From a virus: a DNA stretch of 60,919 nucleotides. The stretch lies in the IMG/VR virus record IMGVR_UViG_3300030104_006626, positions 17,946-78,864 of that record. One strand, written 5' to 3'. The notes under the pieces are model-generated. The model searched no databases, was not told the DNA's origin, and saw nothing but the letters and a program-made list of their open reading frames with translations. Shown piece after piece: positions 54,240-60,919 of this stretch; within the stretch, counting starts at the first letter, position 1, and every line of letters starts with the position of its first letter. Position numbers and translations under genes: made by a program.

Positions 54240-56279
54240 GTGAATATAAACCATTTATTAAAAGATTGGGCTTGGAGAGTTAACGATGGTATGCCTGACC
54301 CGAAAAATAGAAATCATCTTGAATTACTTGAGGCAACTCTTAGAGCACATAAGTATAATGATGAGTTTATATCTGCATATATTGATAGTATAAAAAATCC
54401 AAATAAAGATATCAAAAAATTTCAAGAATTCTGTGTTGAGGTTGGAAAAATTATTAGTGACGAAAGTATACTAGCAGAATCTTCTGTATGGGAAAAACCT
54501 GTAGGAACAGAACAGTTGGCTGGAAAACAAACATTCAATATATGGAAGGATGCACCAAAAGGACCATATACAGTTGTTGCAAAAACAGCAGATGCTATTG
54601 ATGTCGACTTATCACCAGACGAATCAAATCCTAAAATTGCATATATTAGTGCCGGAGGTAAAACATATAAGATAAGTGGTGCAAAAACAAAGATGTCAAA
54701 GCTTTTTAAGAATGCTACATCAAAATCTTCACCATTTAAGATATCTTGGAAAGAAAATGAACTAGAATCGGCTGCTTGCACAGGATTATATTTTGACCCT
54801 ACATCTTACTACTCAAAAATAATGACACCGAATGCTCAACAATCAGATGTTGAAGCTGCAATCAGTGCTTTCAAGTCCGCTTTAGGTAAATCAAATGAAT
54901 ATGCAGGAGCTTCTGGACTAAGTGGTATAGAAGGTATACCTGATGTATTACGTGCTTTAGAATTAGCAAACGGCGTACACGCATTTGCAGCTGCACATGG
55001 TTGTAAAGGTTGGAATTTTATACACTCAAGTATAGGTAATTATTATAAAGCTGGATATCAAAATAAAAATCTAGATACTTCAGGCTTTAAGGACAATACA
55101 GCAGACACTGTTATAGTTAAAGGAGACCCTCAAGCTCTTATTACAGCAATGAAAAGTGAAAAAGTAGAATTCGATAGTTCAGGAAAATGTAAAACAGAAT
55201 CAGGTATTGAATTTTTTCAAATAAGTAATAAACTTAAAAAAGGTGGAGCTCAACTAGGCAGAATTCAATCAGCATTTGCGGATATGTATGGATTAAAGGA
55301 ACCTATGGATACGTGGAAGGTTTATCTACAAAAAGAAATTACAGAGCATGGCGATAAAGGATTTTTATTAAATGAAGGTCTTGCACAGTACTTTAAGCAA
55401 GGGTTAAAATATATTAAGGATAAGTTTACAACCTTGTTAGATAAGGCAAAAAACAAGATTGCTAAATTCTCATCCTCAGTTATGAAAAAACTTACGTTTA
55501 GTATGAAGAAACCTTCACCATCACTTGAATCATTTATGAAGAAGGAATTTAATAGAGCGCCTATGGTGTTAAAGGAAGCTAAAAAACCTAAATATAGTTA
55601 TGGCGCGTATGCTGAGATGGTTGCAAAAGCTGCCATGAATAATGACAAGTCATATTCTAATAACTTACTAAATAAGGCTCAGCAACAATGGAGTATTTTA
55701 GAAAAACTATTAAACATTCCAGATGACGGAATATATCCTACAAAAATATCATCAGGTCCTGAAAATTATACAATAAAAGATATAAAAGCTGGTGCAAATT
55801 ATATAATAAAGCTTATGATTAACTTCACTGCTTATGAACACTTAACAAAAATGCTAGCAAGCTCTAAAGGTGAAATAAAAAATGTCACAAAAGTATTAGA
55901 AGAATTCGTAGAATTGGAAAAGGAAATGTATTTTGGAAAAACAGACTTGCCAATGTTCAAAGTATACGGAGCAGATATGAAGTCGACAGCTTGGGAATAT
56001 CTAAAGAGTGGAAAAGAATTCAGAGAAGATAGACTTAAAGCTATGAATATGACCGATGCGGTCAAGGATGGAAAATCTGTACCTGGTGTAATTGTAGAAT
56101 CAAGCGTCCAAAAAGGTAAAGGTTATACTGCTGTAAAAATGTGGATTCTGCATTCTATAACAGAAAAAGGAACAAAGTATACACAAGTAGATTTAAGGTC
56201 GGGAAGTAGAGATACGTTTTCATTCTCAGTATCAGGAGGTAGTATAATGGATGGCTCAAAAGTATTAGGAAAGATATAA
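54240..56279 (+). CDS. Large protein of unknown function (possible nuclease-like region)
   Basis: A 679-residue protein starting at GTG 54240 (MNINHLLKDWAWRVNDGMPD), with GGAG six bases upstream. The WxxRVxxGMPDPKN opening looks like a small domain shared by large marine-phage proteins. Residues about 275-350 contain DNTADTVIVKG and, after a spacer, EFFQISNKLKKGGAQLGR, loosely like the D...(E/Q)xK pattern of PD-(D/E)XK nucleases. Residues 385-440 are a basic helix and 450-679 are mixed alpha/beta. There is no membrane segment. It has a late-type motif, so it may be a virion-packaged protein. The function is not established. Confidence 0.6.
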   Translation: MNINHLLKDWAWRVNDGMPDPKNRNHLELLEATLRAHKYNDEFISAYIDSIKNPNKDIKKFQEFCVEVGKIISDESILAESSVWEKPVGTEQLAGKQTFNIWKDAPKGPYTVVAKTADAIDVDLSPDESNPKIAYISAGGKTYKISGAKTKMSKLFKNATSKSSPFKISWKENELESAACTGLYFDPTSYYSKIMTPNAQQSDVEAAISAFKSALGKSNEYAGASGLSGIEGIPDVLRALELANGVHAFAAAHGCKGWNFIHSSIGNYYKAGYQNKNLDTSGFKDNTADTVIVKGDPQALITAMKSEKVEFDSSGKCKTESGIEFFQISNKLKKGGAQLGRIQSAFADMYGLKEPMDTWKVYLQKEITEHGDKGFLLNEGLAQYFKQGLKYIKDKFTTLLDKAKNKIAKFSSSVMKKLTFSMKKPSPSLESFMKKEFNRAPMVLKEAKKPKYSYGAYAEMVAKAAMNNDKSYSNNLLNKAQQQWSILEKLLNIPDDGIYPTKISSGPENYTIKDIKAGANYIIKLMINFTAYEHLTKMLASSKGEIKNVTKVLEEFVELEKEMYFGKTDLPMFKVYGADMKSTAWEYLKSGKEFREDRLKAMNMTDAVKDGKSVPGVIVESSVQKGKGYTAVKMWILHSITEKGTKYTQVDLRSGSRDTFSFSVSGGSIMDGSKVLGKI

Positions 56280-56680
56280 TGAAAACTCAATTACTATGCA
56301 CATTTACAAAGACAAAGCTGTTAACGAAAACAGTAGATAGAATCATACAGGCTTATGATATATTATATAATAAAATATTTGTATTAAATAATGAAGAAAA
56401 CAGTAATGAATTGATGTGTACATATAATATTGATGCTTCAATAAAAACAGAAATACTTCCAGATACAATATCACTACACAGAAAAAAGCAGACAAATACT
56501 TTGTATACTATAAACGCACTTAATGAATGTATTAAAATAGTTAATAATGGTGTATTAGATACATCGTATCAATTAGATTGGGAAAATTATAGAAATAGTA
56601 TATTGGTTACAAACGACGAAGGTTTACGAAGAATCGACACATCTATAAAAGAAGTCGTACATATAAAAATTAAAAAATAA
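56279..56680 (+). CDS. Conserved-type small protein of unknown function
   Basis: A 133-residue protein: MKTQLLCTFTKTKLLTKTVD, a middle TISLHRKKQTNTLYTINALN (about 77-96) and a C-terminal NYRNSILVTNDEGLRRI. The HRKKQTNTLYTINALN stretch looks strongly constrained and resembles uncharacterised proteins of marine T4-like phages. Its ATG overlaps the previous stop by one base. No membrane segment; function unknown. Confidence 0.65.
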   Translation: MKTQLLCTFTKTKLLTKTVDRIIQAYDILYNKIFVLNNEENSNELMCTYNIDASIKTEILPDTISLHRKKQTNTLYTINALNECIKIVNNGVLDTSYQLDWENYRNSILVTNDEGLRRIDTSIKEVVHIKIKK

Positions 56681-56712
56681 TTGCTGAAAAATTTTTATAT
56701 CTCGGAAATTTT

Positions 56713-56733
56713 GCGTATATTTATATATAAATA
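56713..56733 (+). promoter_or_regulatory. Late-type promoter-like motif with hybrid upstream
   Basis: GCGTATATTTATATATAAAT, preceded by TCGGAAATTTT, which resembles the upstream half of the early-type motif at 5035. It also contains TATAAATA on the + strand (56726-56733), the T4 late consensus. It lies 32 bases before the ATG at 56766. Confidence 0.45.
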
Positions 56734-56765
56734 AAAATTACTTAATAACAAAAGCGCAATAACGA

Positions 56766-57110
56766 ATGAAACAATTGACACTAGCGATAGTATTATTTTT
56801 CGCAGGCCAGACACTAATATGGCTACAGACCAATGGACAATTTCTTTGGAAATGGTTTGACAGAAATCCACTAATTTTATCTATATCATTTGGAACGATA
56901 ATTTCGTATATGTTTATACTTGCGACAAAACATGTTGTAGGTCACTTTGATGGATTATTGTGGCCAGGAAGATTTATAGGATTTGGTACAGGTATGATAT
57001 CATTTGTATTATTAACTTGGTTTTTTATGGGTGAAGGCATAACTACAAAAACTGCAATATCACTTGTATTAGCAACAACTTTGGTATGTATACAAATTTT
57101 TTGGAAATAA
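56766..57110 (+). CDS. Small four-helix membrane protein
   Basis: A 114-residue integral membrane protein with four predicted helices (about 4-20, 34-55, 69-89 and 94-113) and short loops. The loops keep NPLILSISFG, GLLWPGRFIGFG and LVCIQIFWK. Proteins of this size and pattern occur in many large marine phages without known function; the last two helices resemble EamA-type transporter halves. A holin role is possible but the family lacks that evidence. It stands alone behind its own promoter-like motif. Confidence 0.65.
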   Translation: MKQLTLAIVLFFAGQTLIWLQTNGQFLWKWFDRNPLILSISFGTIISYMFILATKHVVGHFDGLLWPGRFIGFGTGMISFVLLTWFFMGEGITTKTAISLVLATTLVCIQIFWK

Positions 57111-57125
57111 TTTCTCTATGTCAAA

Positions 57126-57147
57126 TAAATTTATTATATTATAGAAT
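57126..57147 (+). promoter_or_regulatory. Early/middle-type promoter-like motif before uvsE
   Basis: TAAATTTATTATATTATAGA; the TATATTA box (57135-57141) lies six bases before the ATG at 57148. A weaker match upstream than the primase copy. No Shine-Dalgarno. Confidence 0.45.
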
Positions 57148-58161
57148 ATGGCAAAACAATTAGGATACGCATGTATTAACATGCAATTACGCAAACAAGG
57201 TATTTATACAGGTCGCTCAATGATTAGGCGTACATTCGATACTAAAGGTCTAGACTATGTATCGGAATTGTGTATAGCAAATACCAAAGACTTAATAAAA
57301 ATCATACAGTGGAATGAGGATAATAACATCAAAGTTTTTCGTATGTCTAGCGAAATATACCCTTGGATGTCCGAATATGAATTTACAGATTTACCAGGTT
57401 ATGACGAATTATGTATACTTCTAAAACAAGCAGGTGACCTTGCTCAAGGTTATGGTCAGCGTCTATCATTTCACCCAGGTCAGTTTACGGTACTTGCGTC
57501 ACCTACACAAAAAACAGTCGAAGGTGCTTGGAACGAACTTGACAAATCTGCACAAATTATGGACCTTATGGGTTTACCACGTACACGTATGGCAAAAATC
57601 AATATTCATGTTGGCGGTGCTTATGGAAACAAGGAAACTGCTCTTATTAGGTTTTGCAAAAATTTCGATAAATTATCAGAATCAGCAAAATCTAGGCTAA
57701 CAGTGGAAAACGACGACAAAGCATCAATGTATTCTGTATTGGATTTATATAACGGTGTATACCAAAACACAGGTATACCTATTGTATTCGACTACCACCA
57801 CCATAAATTTTGTACCGGTGGTCTTACTGAGGAAGAAGCACTAAAGCTTGCTGCTTCAACATGGAATGTAAAACCTTGTACTCATTATTCCGAATCACGT
57901 AGGCGTGAACAATCATTGATTGTAGAAACATTTCTTAAAAACAGCAATATAACATTAAACGAAATTAGCAATTTTCCTACTATGGAAAAAATGTATAAGG
58001 AATGCCAAAAAATTAAAGTACAGGCACACTCGGATTTAATTGTAGACGAAATCAACGACTATGGTTTGGATATCGATGTTGTTGTCGAGGCCAAACACAA
58101 GGAATTGGCAATTGAAGGCTACAGAAAAAAATATAAAAAAAAATTAACAAAAGTTTTTTAG
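57148..58161 (+). CDS. uvsE: UV damage endonuclease (UvsE/UVDE)
   Basis: A 337-residue TIM-barrel endonuclease that would nick DNA 5' of UV photoproducts. Motifs: LGYACINMQL at the N-terminus, FRMSSEIYPWMSEY (about 69-82), RLSFHPGQFTVLASP (about 105-119), INIHVGGAYGNKE, LTVENDD (about 187-193) and FDYHHHKF (about 210-217), whose His and acidic residues bind the metal ions. Arginine codons differ from the neighbours: 9 of 14 are CGN and only one is AGA, suggesting recent acquisition. It is preceded by an early-type motif with no Shine-Dalgarno. Confidence 0.92.
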   Translation: MAKQLGYACINMQLRKQGIYTGRSMIRRTFDTKGLDYVSELCIANTKDLIKIIQWNEDNNIKVFRMSSEIYPWMSEYEFTDLPGYDELCILLKQAGDLAQGYGQRLSFHPGQFTVLASPTQKTVEGAWNELDKSAQIMDLMGLPRTRMAKINIHVGGAYGNKETALIRFCKNFDKLSESAKSRLTVENDDKASMYSVLDLYNGVYQNTGIPIVFDYHHHKFCTGGLTEEEALKLAASTWNVKPCTHYSESRRREQSLIVETFLKNSNITLNEISNFPTMEKMYKECQKIKVQAHSDLIVDEINDYGLDIDVVVEAKHKELAIEGYRKKYKKKLTKVF

Positions 58162-58170
58162 ATTAAGAAA

Positions 58171-58190
58171 GTTTTGTTATATTATAGTAA
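58171..58190 (+). promoter_or_regulatory. Early/middle-type promoter-like motif before Hc1-SSB-UvsX
   Basis: GTTTTGTTATATTATAGTAA; the TATATTA box is 58178-58184. Here a leader of about 23 bases with AGGAG (58203-58207) separates it from the ATG at 58214, unlike the three leaderless copies. Confidence 0.55.
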
Positions 58191-58213
58191 TAATTAAAAA
58201 ATAGGAGAAAACG

Positions 58214-58390
58214 ATGGCAGTATCAATTCAAGAATTGCAATCAATTTTGGAAAACATACAAACTGATGTAGACAAATTCAATAATGGAAATATGTCAGCT
58301 GGTACCAGAATTAGAAAAGCAATGCAAGAAATTAAAGGTAAAGCGCAAGACCTAAGAAAAGATGTGCAAGAAATTAAAAATAATAAATAA
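58214..58390 (+). CDS. Histone H1-like DNA-binding protein (Hc1 type)
   Basis: A 58-residue protein (MAVSIQELQSILENIQTDVD) with AGGAG before the ATG. GNMSAGTRIRKAMQEIKGKA followed by QDLRKDVQEIK matches the Hc1/histone H1-like proteins of Bacteroidota (GNxxAGTRxRKAxxEI...FRK). These short helical proteins bind DNA and help organise the nucleoid. It is the first gene of a unit with SSB and UvsX, 18 bases before the SSB ATG, suggesting a role in organising replicating phage DNA or remodelling host DNA. It is also evidence for a Bacteroidota host. Confidence 0.78.
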   Translation: MAVSIQELQSILENIQTDVDKFNNGNMSAGTRIRKAMQEIKGKAQDLRKDVQEIKNNK

Positions 58391-58408
58391 TAATTAAAGG
58401 AGAAAACG

Positions 58409-59161
58409 ATGGCAATAGATTTAGATGCAATCAGACGTAAGTTAAATAACTTACAAACACAAACAGGTAGACAAGATACTTTATGGAAGCCTGAACCAGG
58501 TAAGCAACAAATTAGAATTGTTCCTTATCAATTTAATAAAGACAATCCATTTCAGGAATTGTACTTTCACTACGACTTAGGAAAGAAAAATTATCTTTCA
58601 CCTGTCACTTATGGTGATGCAGACCCTGTAGAGGAATTTGCTCAAAAACTTAGAGCTACTGGAAAATCTGATGATTTTCAATTAGCTAAAAAACTTACAC
58701 CTAAGATGAGAGTTTATGTACCTGTATTAGTTAGAGGTAAAGAATCTGAAGGTGTAAAGCTATGGGGGTTTGGTAAGCAGGTTTATACAGAATTATTAGG
58801 ATTCATTGCTGACCCTGACTACGGTGATATCACAGATGTAAAATCAGGTAGAGATGTTTCTGTAGAATTTACTCCAGCTGAAGGAGCAGGACAGTTTCCT
58901 AAAACTTCAATTAGAGTAAAGCCTAACCAAACAGCAGCTACAGAAGATTCTAATGTTGCAGAAAAAATCATCAATGGTCAAAAAGATATTTTTGAAATTT
59001 TCAGAAAAAATTCTTACGATGACTTAAAAGCTGTATTGACAGAATGGCTAGACCCTGAAAACTCTACAGAAGAGAATAAGGAAGCTCCAACAGCTACAAC
59101 TACAGGTGTGAAATCAACTGAAAATATCGAATCTGCATTTGATGATTTATTTAACGAGTAA
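58409..59161 (+). CDS. 32: Single-stranded DNA-binding protein (gp32-type)
   Basis: A 250-residue gp32-type SSB (T4: 301). It begins with the basic LAST-like N-terminus MAIDLDAIRRKLNNLQTQTG and continues with KQQIRIVPYQFNKDNPFQEL, the OB-fold start, then YFHYDLGKK and a VKLWGFGKQVYTELLGFIAD segment. The C-terminus is acidic (ESAFDDLFNE), the usual protein-docking tail. There are no cysteines, so the zinc site of T4 gp32 is missing. An AAGGAG site precedes the ATG, and uvsX follows after 11 bases. Confidence 0.92.
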   Translation: MAIDLDAIRRKLNNLQTQTGRQDTLWKPEPGKQQIRIVPYQFNKDNPFQELYFHYDLGKKNYLSPVTYGDADPVEEFAQKLRATGKSDDFQLAKKLTPKMRVYVPVLVRGKESEGVKLWGFGKQVYTELLGFIADPDYGDITDVKSGRDVSVEFTPAEGAGQFPKTSIRVKPNQTAATEDSNVAEKIINGQKDIFEIFRKNSYDDLKAVLTEWLDPENSTEENKEAPTATTTGVKSTENIESAFDDLFNE

Positions 59162-59172
59162 GGAGAAAATTT

Positions 59173-60303
59173 ATGGCAAAGGCAAAGAAAACAAATAGAG
59201 ATGAATTAGCCAGTGTATTAGCTGACTCATTAAACAAACAGTTTAAGGGAATGAAAGTAGCATACTTTCTTGATGGTGCAGAAGATACACCTACAGACCT
59301 GACTGAATGGATAAGTACAGGTTCATCTATTCTTGACCTTGCTATTTCTAATAGGCCAAATGGTGGTTTACCTGTAGGTCGAATTACAGAAATTACTGGA
59401 ATGGAGGCTTCTGGTAAATCACTATTAGCTGCTCACTTACTTGCCAACACTCAGAAAAAAGGAGGTTTGGCTGTATACATCGATACAGAAAATGCTATGA
59501 ATGAAGAGTTTTTAAGAGCTATTGGTATTGATATCTCTAAATTACTTTATATCCAACTTGAAACTGTAGAAGATATTTTTGAAGTAATAGAAAATATTAT
59601 TCTTAAAATTAAAGAAAGTGATAAAGATAGACTTGTATCAATTGCAGTGGATTCTGTTGCGGCAGCAACCACAAAAGTTGAGCAGGCTCAGGATTATGAC
59701 AAAGAAGGTTGGGCAACATCAAAAGCAATTGTATTATCAAAAGGTATGAGAAAAATTACTCAGCTAATTGGTAGAGAGCGAGTGGCTTTAATTTTTACAA
59801 ATCAATTAAGACAGAAGCTTGGAGTTATGTTTGGTGACCCTTGGACAACAAGTGGTGGAAAAGCAATACAATTTCACGCATCATGTAGATTAAGATTAAA
59901 AGCAGCTGGTCAAATTAAAGCGAAAATTGCAGGTAAAGAACAAACAATAGGTATTAAAACAAAAGCAGTAGTAGTAAAAAATAGAATGGGTCCACCATTA
60001 CGTACAGCTGAATTCAACATTTATTTCGAGTCAGGAATTGATGATACAGGAAGTTGGTTACAAGTAATGAAGGATTATAATTTATTGAAACAAGGTGGCT
60101 CTTGGTATACTTATAGTTGTGATGTTACAGGTGAAGACATTAAGTTTTTATCTAAGGATTTTGAAACTAAAGTACTTTCAAATCCTGAAAGAAAAGAAAG
60201 TATATATAACAAAATTTGTGAAACAATGGTTATGTCATATAAAACTGATGATATTGGAATTGATGATATCGAAATTGGGGAAGATGACGTACCAGTAGGA
60301 TAA
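59173..60303 (+). CDS. uvsX: RecA/UvsX recombinase
   Basis: A 376-residue strand-exchange protein (T4 UvsX: 391). Walker A is GMEASGKS (76-83); YIDTENAMNEEF carries the catalytic Glu; SIAVDSVAAATT is Walker B; TNQLRQKLGVMFGDPWTTSG is the L2/NQ region. The C-terminus is acidic (DDIGIDDIEIGEDD). It would drive recombination-dependent replication with the gp47-gp46 fusion and SSB. The gene is third in the Hc1-SSB-UvsX unit and is followed at once by a structured RNA whose 5' stem overlaps the stop codon. Confidence 0.95.
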   Translation: MAKAKKTNRDELASVLADSLNKQFKGMKVAYFLDGAEDTPTDLTEWISTGSSILDLAISNRPNGGLPVGRITEITGMEASGKSLLAAHLLANTQKKGGLAVYIDTENAMNEEFLRAIGIDISKLLYIQLETVEDIFEVIENIILKIKESDKDRLVSIAVDSVAAATTKVEQAQDYDKEGWATSKAIVLSKGMRKITQLIGRERVALIFTNQLRQKLGVMFGDPWTTSGGKAIQFHASCRLRLKAAGQIKAKIAGKEQTIGIKTKAVVVKNRMGPPLRTAEFNIYFESGIDDTGSWLQVMKDYNLLKQGGSWYTYSCDVTGEDIKFLSKDFETKVLSNPERKESIYNKICETMVMSYKTDDIGIDDIEIGEDDVPVG

Positions 60304-60520
60304 TAATAATCAAACGCGTGGTGGAATGAACAATGGCAGGACATATAAAATCCTAAAGTTGTTCTCGGAAGACACCTTCCTAAGGGAAGTAAAATGAGGC
60401 AGTAGCGCTGACCCAATGTCCTTAAAGAGTACGAGGACATATAAGGCTTTTTTTAAGTTTTTAGCCTCACAATTGGTACTTGAAAAACTGTTGGTTCGAA
60501 TCCAACCGCTGATTATTATT
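60302..60520 (+). ncRNA. Candidate structured RNA with tRNA-like T-arm
   Basis: A non-coding stretch closed by an 11-bp perfect stem, AATAATAATCA (60302-60312) with TGATTATTATT (60510-60520). Inside: a canonical T-arm GTTGG-TTCGAAT-CCAAC (60490-60506); GCG (60316-60318) pairing with CGC (60507-60509); GTGGTGGAATG, like the D-arm entry of tRNA-Leu; hairpin CTTCC/GGAAG (60376-60389); AGGCT/AGCCT; and a 10-base repeat GGACATATAA (60339, 60435) whose two copies compete for ATGTCC (60416-60421). It is too long for a tRNA, too short and lacking a tag for tmRNA, and has no group I core I can see. Function unknown. Confidence 0.6.
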
Positions 60521-60541
60521 TTTTATTAAAAGGAGAATAAA

Positions 60542-60760
60542 ATGAATGATTTAATTATTAAAGCAATTATAGCAAAAGCAGATGCACAAGAGGCTGAAGC
60601 AAAAGCAAACTTGGCAAATTACATGTCAAATTCTGTAGGTGTTGGAGAGCATCCTGGCATAGTTGAAGAGTGCACTAAATTAGTAAAACAAATAGCTGAA
60701 GCAAGAGAATTAAGAGAAACAGCGGAATCATATAGATTTGATTATATTGATAAAGAGTAA
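60542..60760 (+). CDS. Small helical protein of unknown function
   Basis: A 72-residue Ala/Glu-rich helical protein (MNDLIIKAIIAKADAQEAEA) with the segment YMSNSVGVGEHPGIVEECTK. The SVGxGEHPxIVE element looks like a conserved turn seen in small proteins of marine T4-like phages near recombination genes. AAGGAG precedes the ATG. No known function. Confidence 0.6.
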   Translation: MNDLIIKAIIAKADAQEAEAKANLANYMSNSVGVGEHPGIVEECTKLVKQIAEARELRETAESYRFDYIDKE

Positions 60761-60761
60761 T

Positions 60762-60919
60762 ATGAAAAAGATTTTATTAGTACTATTAGTTTCGCTTGGA
60801 CTGCAAACACAAGCTCAACAGGCAGCACCATATTTTTGTTGCGATTCAATAACATATTGGATAGACCAAAGTCAAGGATTTAATATAGGACTTGATACAT
60901 CAAATATAGTACACAATCC
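60762..60919 (+). CDS. Secreted protein, N-terminal part (truncated by window edge)
   Basis: Only the first 52 codons are visible. A Sec signal peptide MKKILLVLLVSLGLQTQAQ ends at a typical Bacteroidota-style QTQAQ-Q site, followed by APYFCCDSITYWIDQSQGF and GLDTSNI. The CCDSITYW...GLDTS pattern resembles secreted or surface beta-sandwich proteins of Bacteroidota. It starts one base after the previous stop. The rest, and thus the function, lies outside the window. Confidence 0.65.
   Translation, partial: MKKILLVLLVSLGLQTQAQQAAPYFCCDSITYWIDQSQGFNIGLDTSNIVHN

Noticed and set aside
60486-60520. A plain tRNA gene at the T-arm
   Set aside because: The T-arm is canonical but no D-arm or anticodon stem of proper spacing lies within 90 bases; the 5' partner of the closing stem is about 200 bases upstream and no CCA is encoded.
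60302-60520. tmRNA or group I intron
   Set aside because: No Ala-rich tag frame and too short for tmRNA; I could not find the P, Q, R and S core elements of a group I intron.
1-60919. CRISPR arrays, insertion sequences, integrase or attachment sites
   Set aside because: None seen. The only direct repeats found are coding repeats in fibre and baseplate genes and the short repeat in the structured RNA.

Overview
The window looks like part of a strictly lytic, T4-type (contractile-tailed) myovirus genome. It is AT-rich, about 57 genes are tightly packed and all lie on the + strand, and many neighbours overlap by 1 to 20 bases. Recognisable T4-type proteins include large terminase, portal, prohead protease, scaffold, major capsid, neck and tail-completion proteins, sheath, tube, gp26-like, gp53-like and gp48-like baseplate proteins, gp32-type SSB, UvsX/RecA, primase and a gp46/gp47 complex. 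Several features point to a (probably marine) Bacteroidota host: a 58-residue Hc1-type histone H1-like protein next to the SSB gene, a lipoprotein with lipobox LISC, and a truncated secreted protein at the right edge whose signal peptide ends QTQAQ. The host call is an inference.

Layout. 1-5028: virion proteins of unknown role (one with a LamG-like domain) and a GIY-YIG nuclease. 5059-9103: primase and a one-chain Mre11-Rad50 (gp47-gp46) fusion. 9147-19455: a fibre region with a self-cleaving S74 fibre, four more fibre-like proteins and small conserved proteins. 19448-23709: a P-loop kinase, a nucleotidyltransferase-ligase fusion, a zinc-ribbon protein and two small envelope proteins, one of u-spanin architecture. 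23744-34536: head module (terminase, portal, protease, internal proteins, scaffold, capsid), interrupted by a bS21 ribosomal-protein gene with its own promoter-like motif and terminator. 34630-53165: PhoH, neck, tail and baseplate, including a probable +1 frameshift after the gp26-like gene and a baseplate protein ending in an M15-type peptidase domain. 53203-60919: a minimal family-A DNA polymerase, a large protein of unknown function, UvsE, Hc1-like protein, SSB, UvsX, a structured RNA of about 220 nt and small genes.

Two motif classes recur between genes. One (core ATATTTATAT, about 14 copies, always the same orientation) precedes mostly virion genes. The other (TTTTTTGTTATATTA-like, 5 copies) precedes primase, polymerase, uvsE, the Hc1-SSB-UvsX group and the bS21 gene. 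In three of the latter the ATG follows the TATATTA box by only 5-6 bases with no Shine-Dalgarno, so leaderless mRNAs are likely, whereas most virion genes carry AGGAG-type sites.

Most interesting points: the bS21 homologue with no usable start codon; the +1 frameshift extension; the structured RNA with a tRNA-like T-arm after uvsX; the kinase plus nucleotidyltransferase-ligase cassette; the gp47-gp46 fusion; and the 335-residue family-A polymerase. All identifications come from reading motifs by eye; no database search was run.
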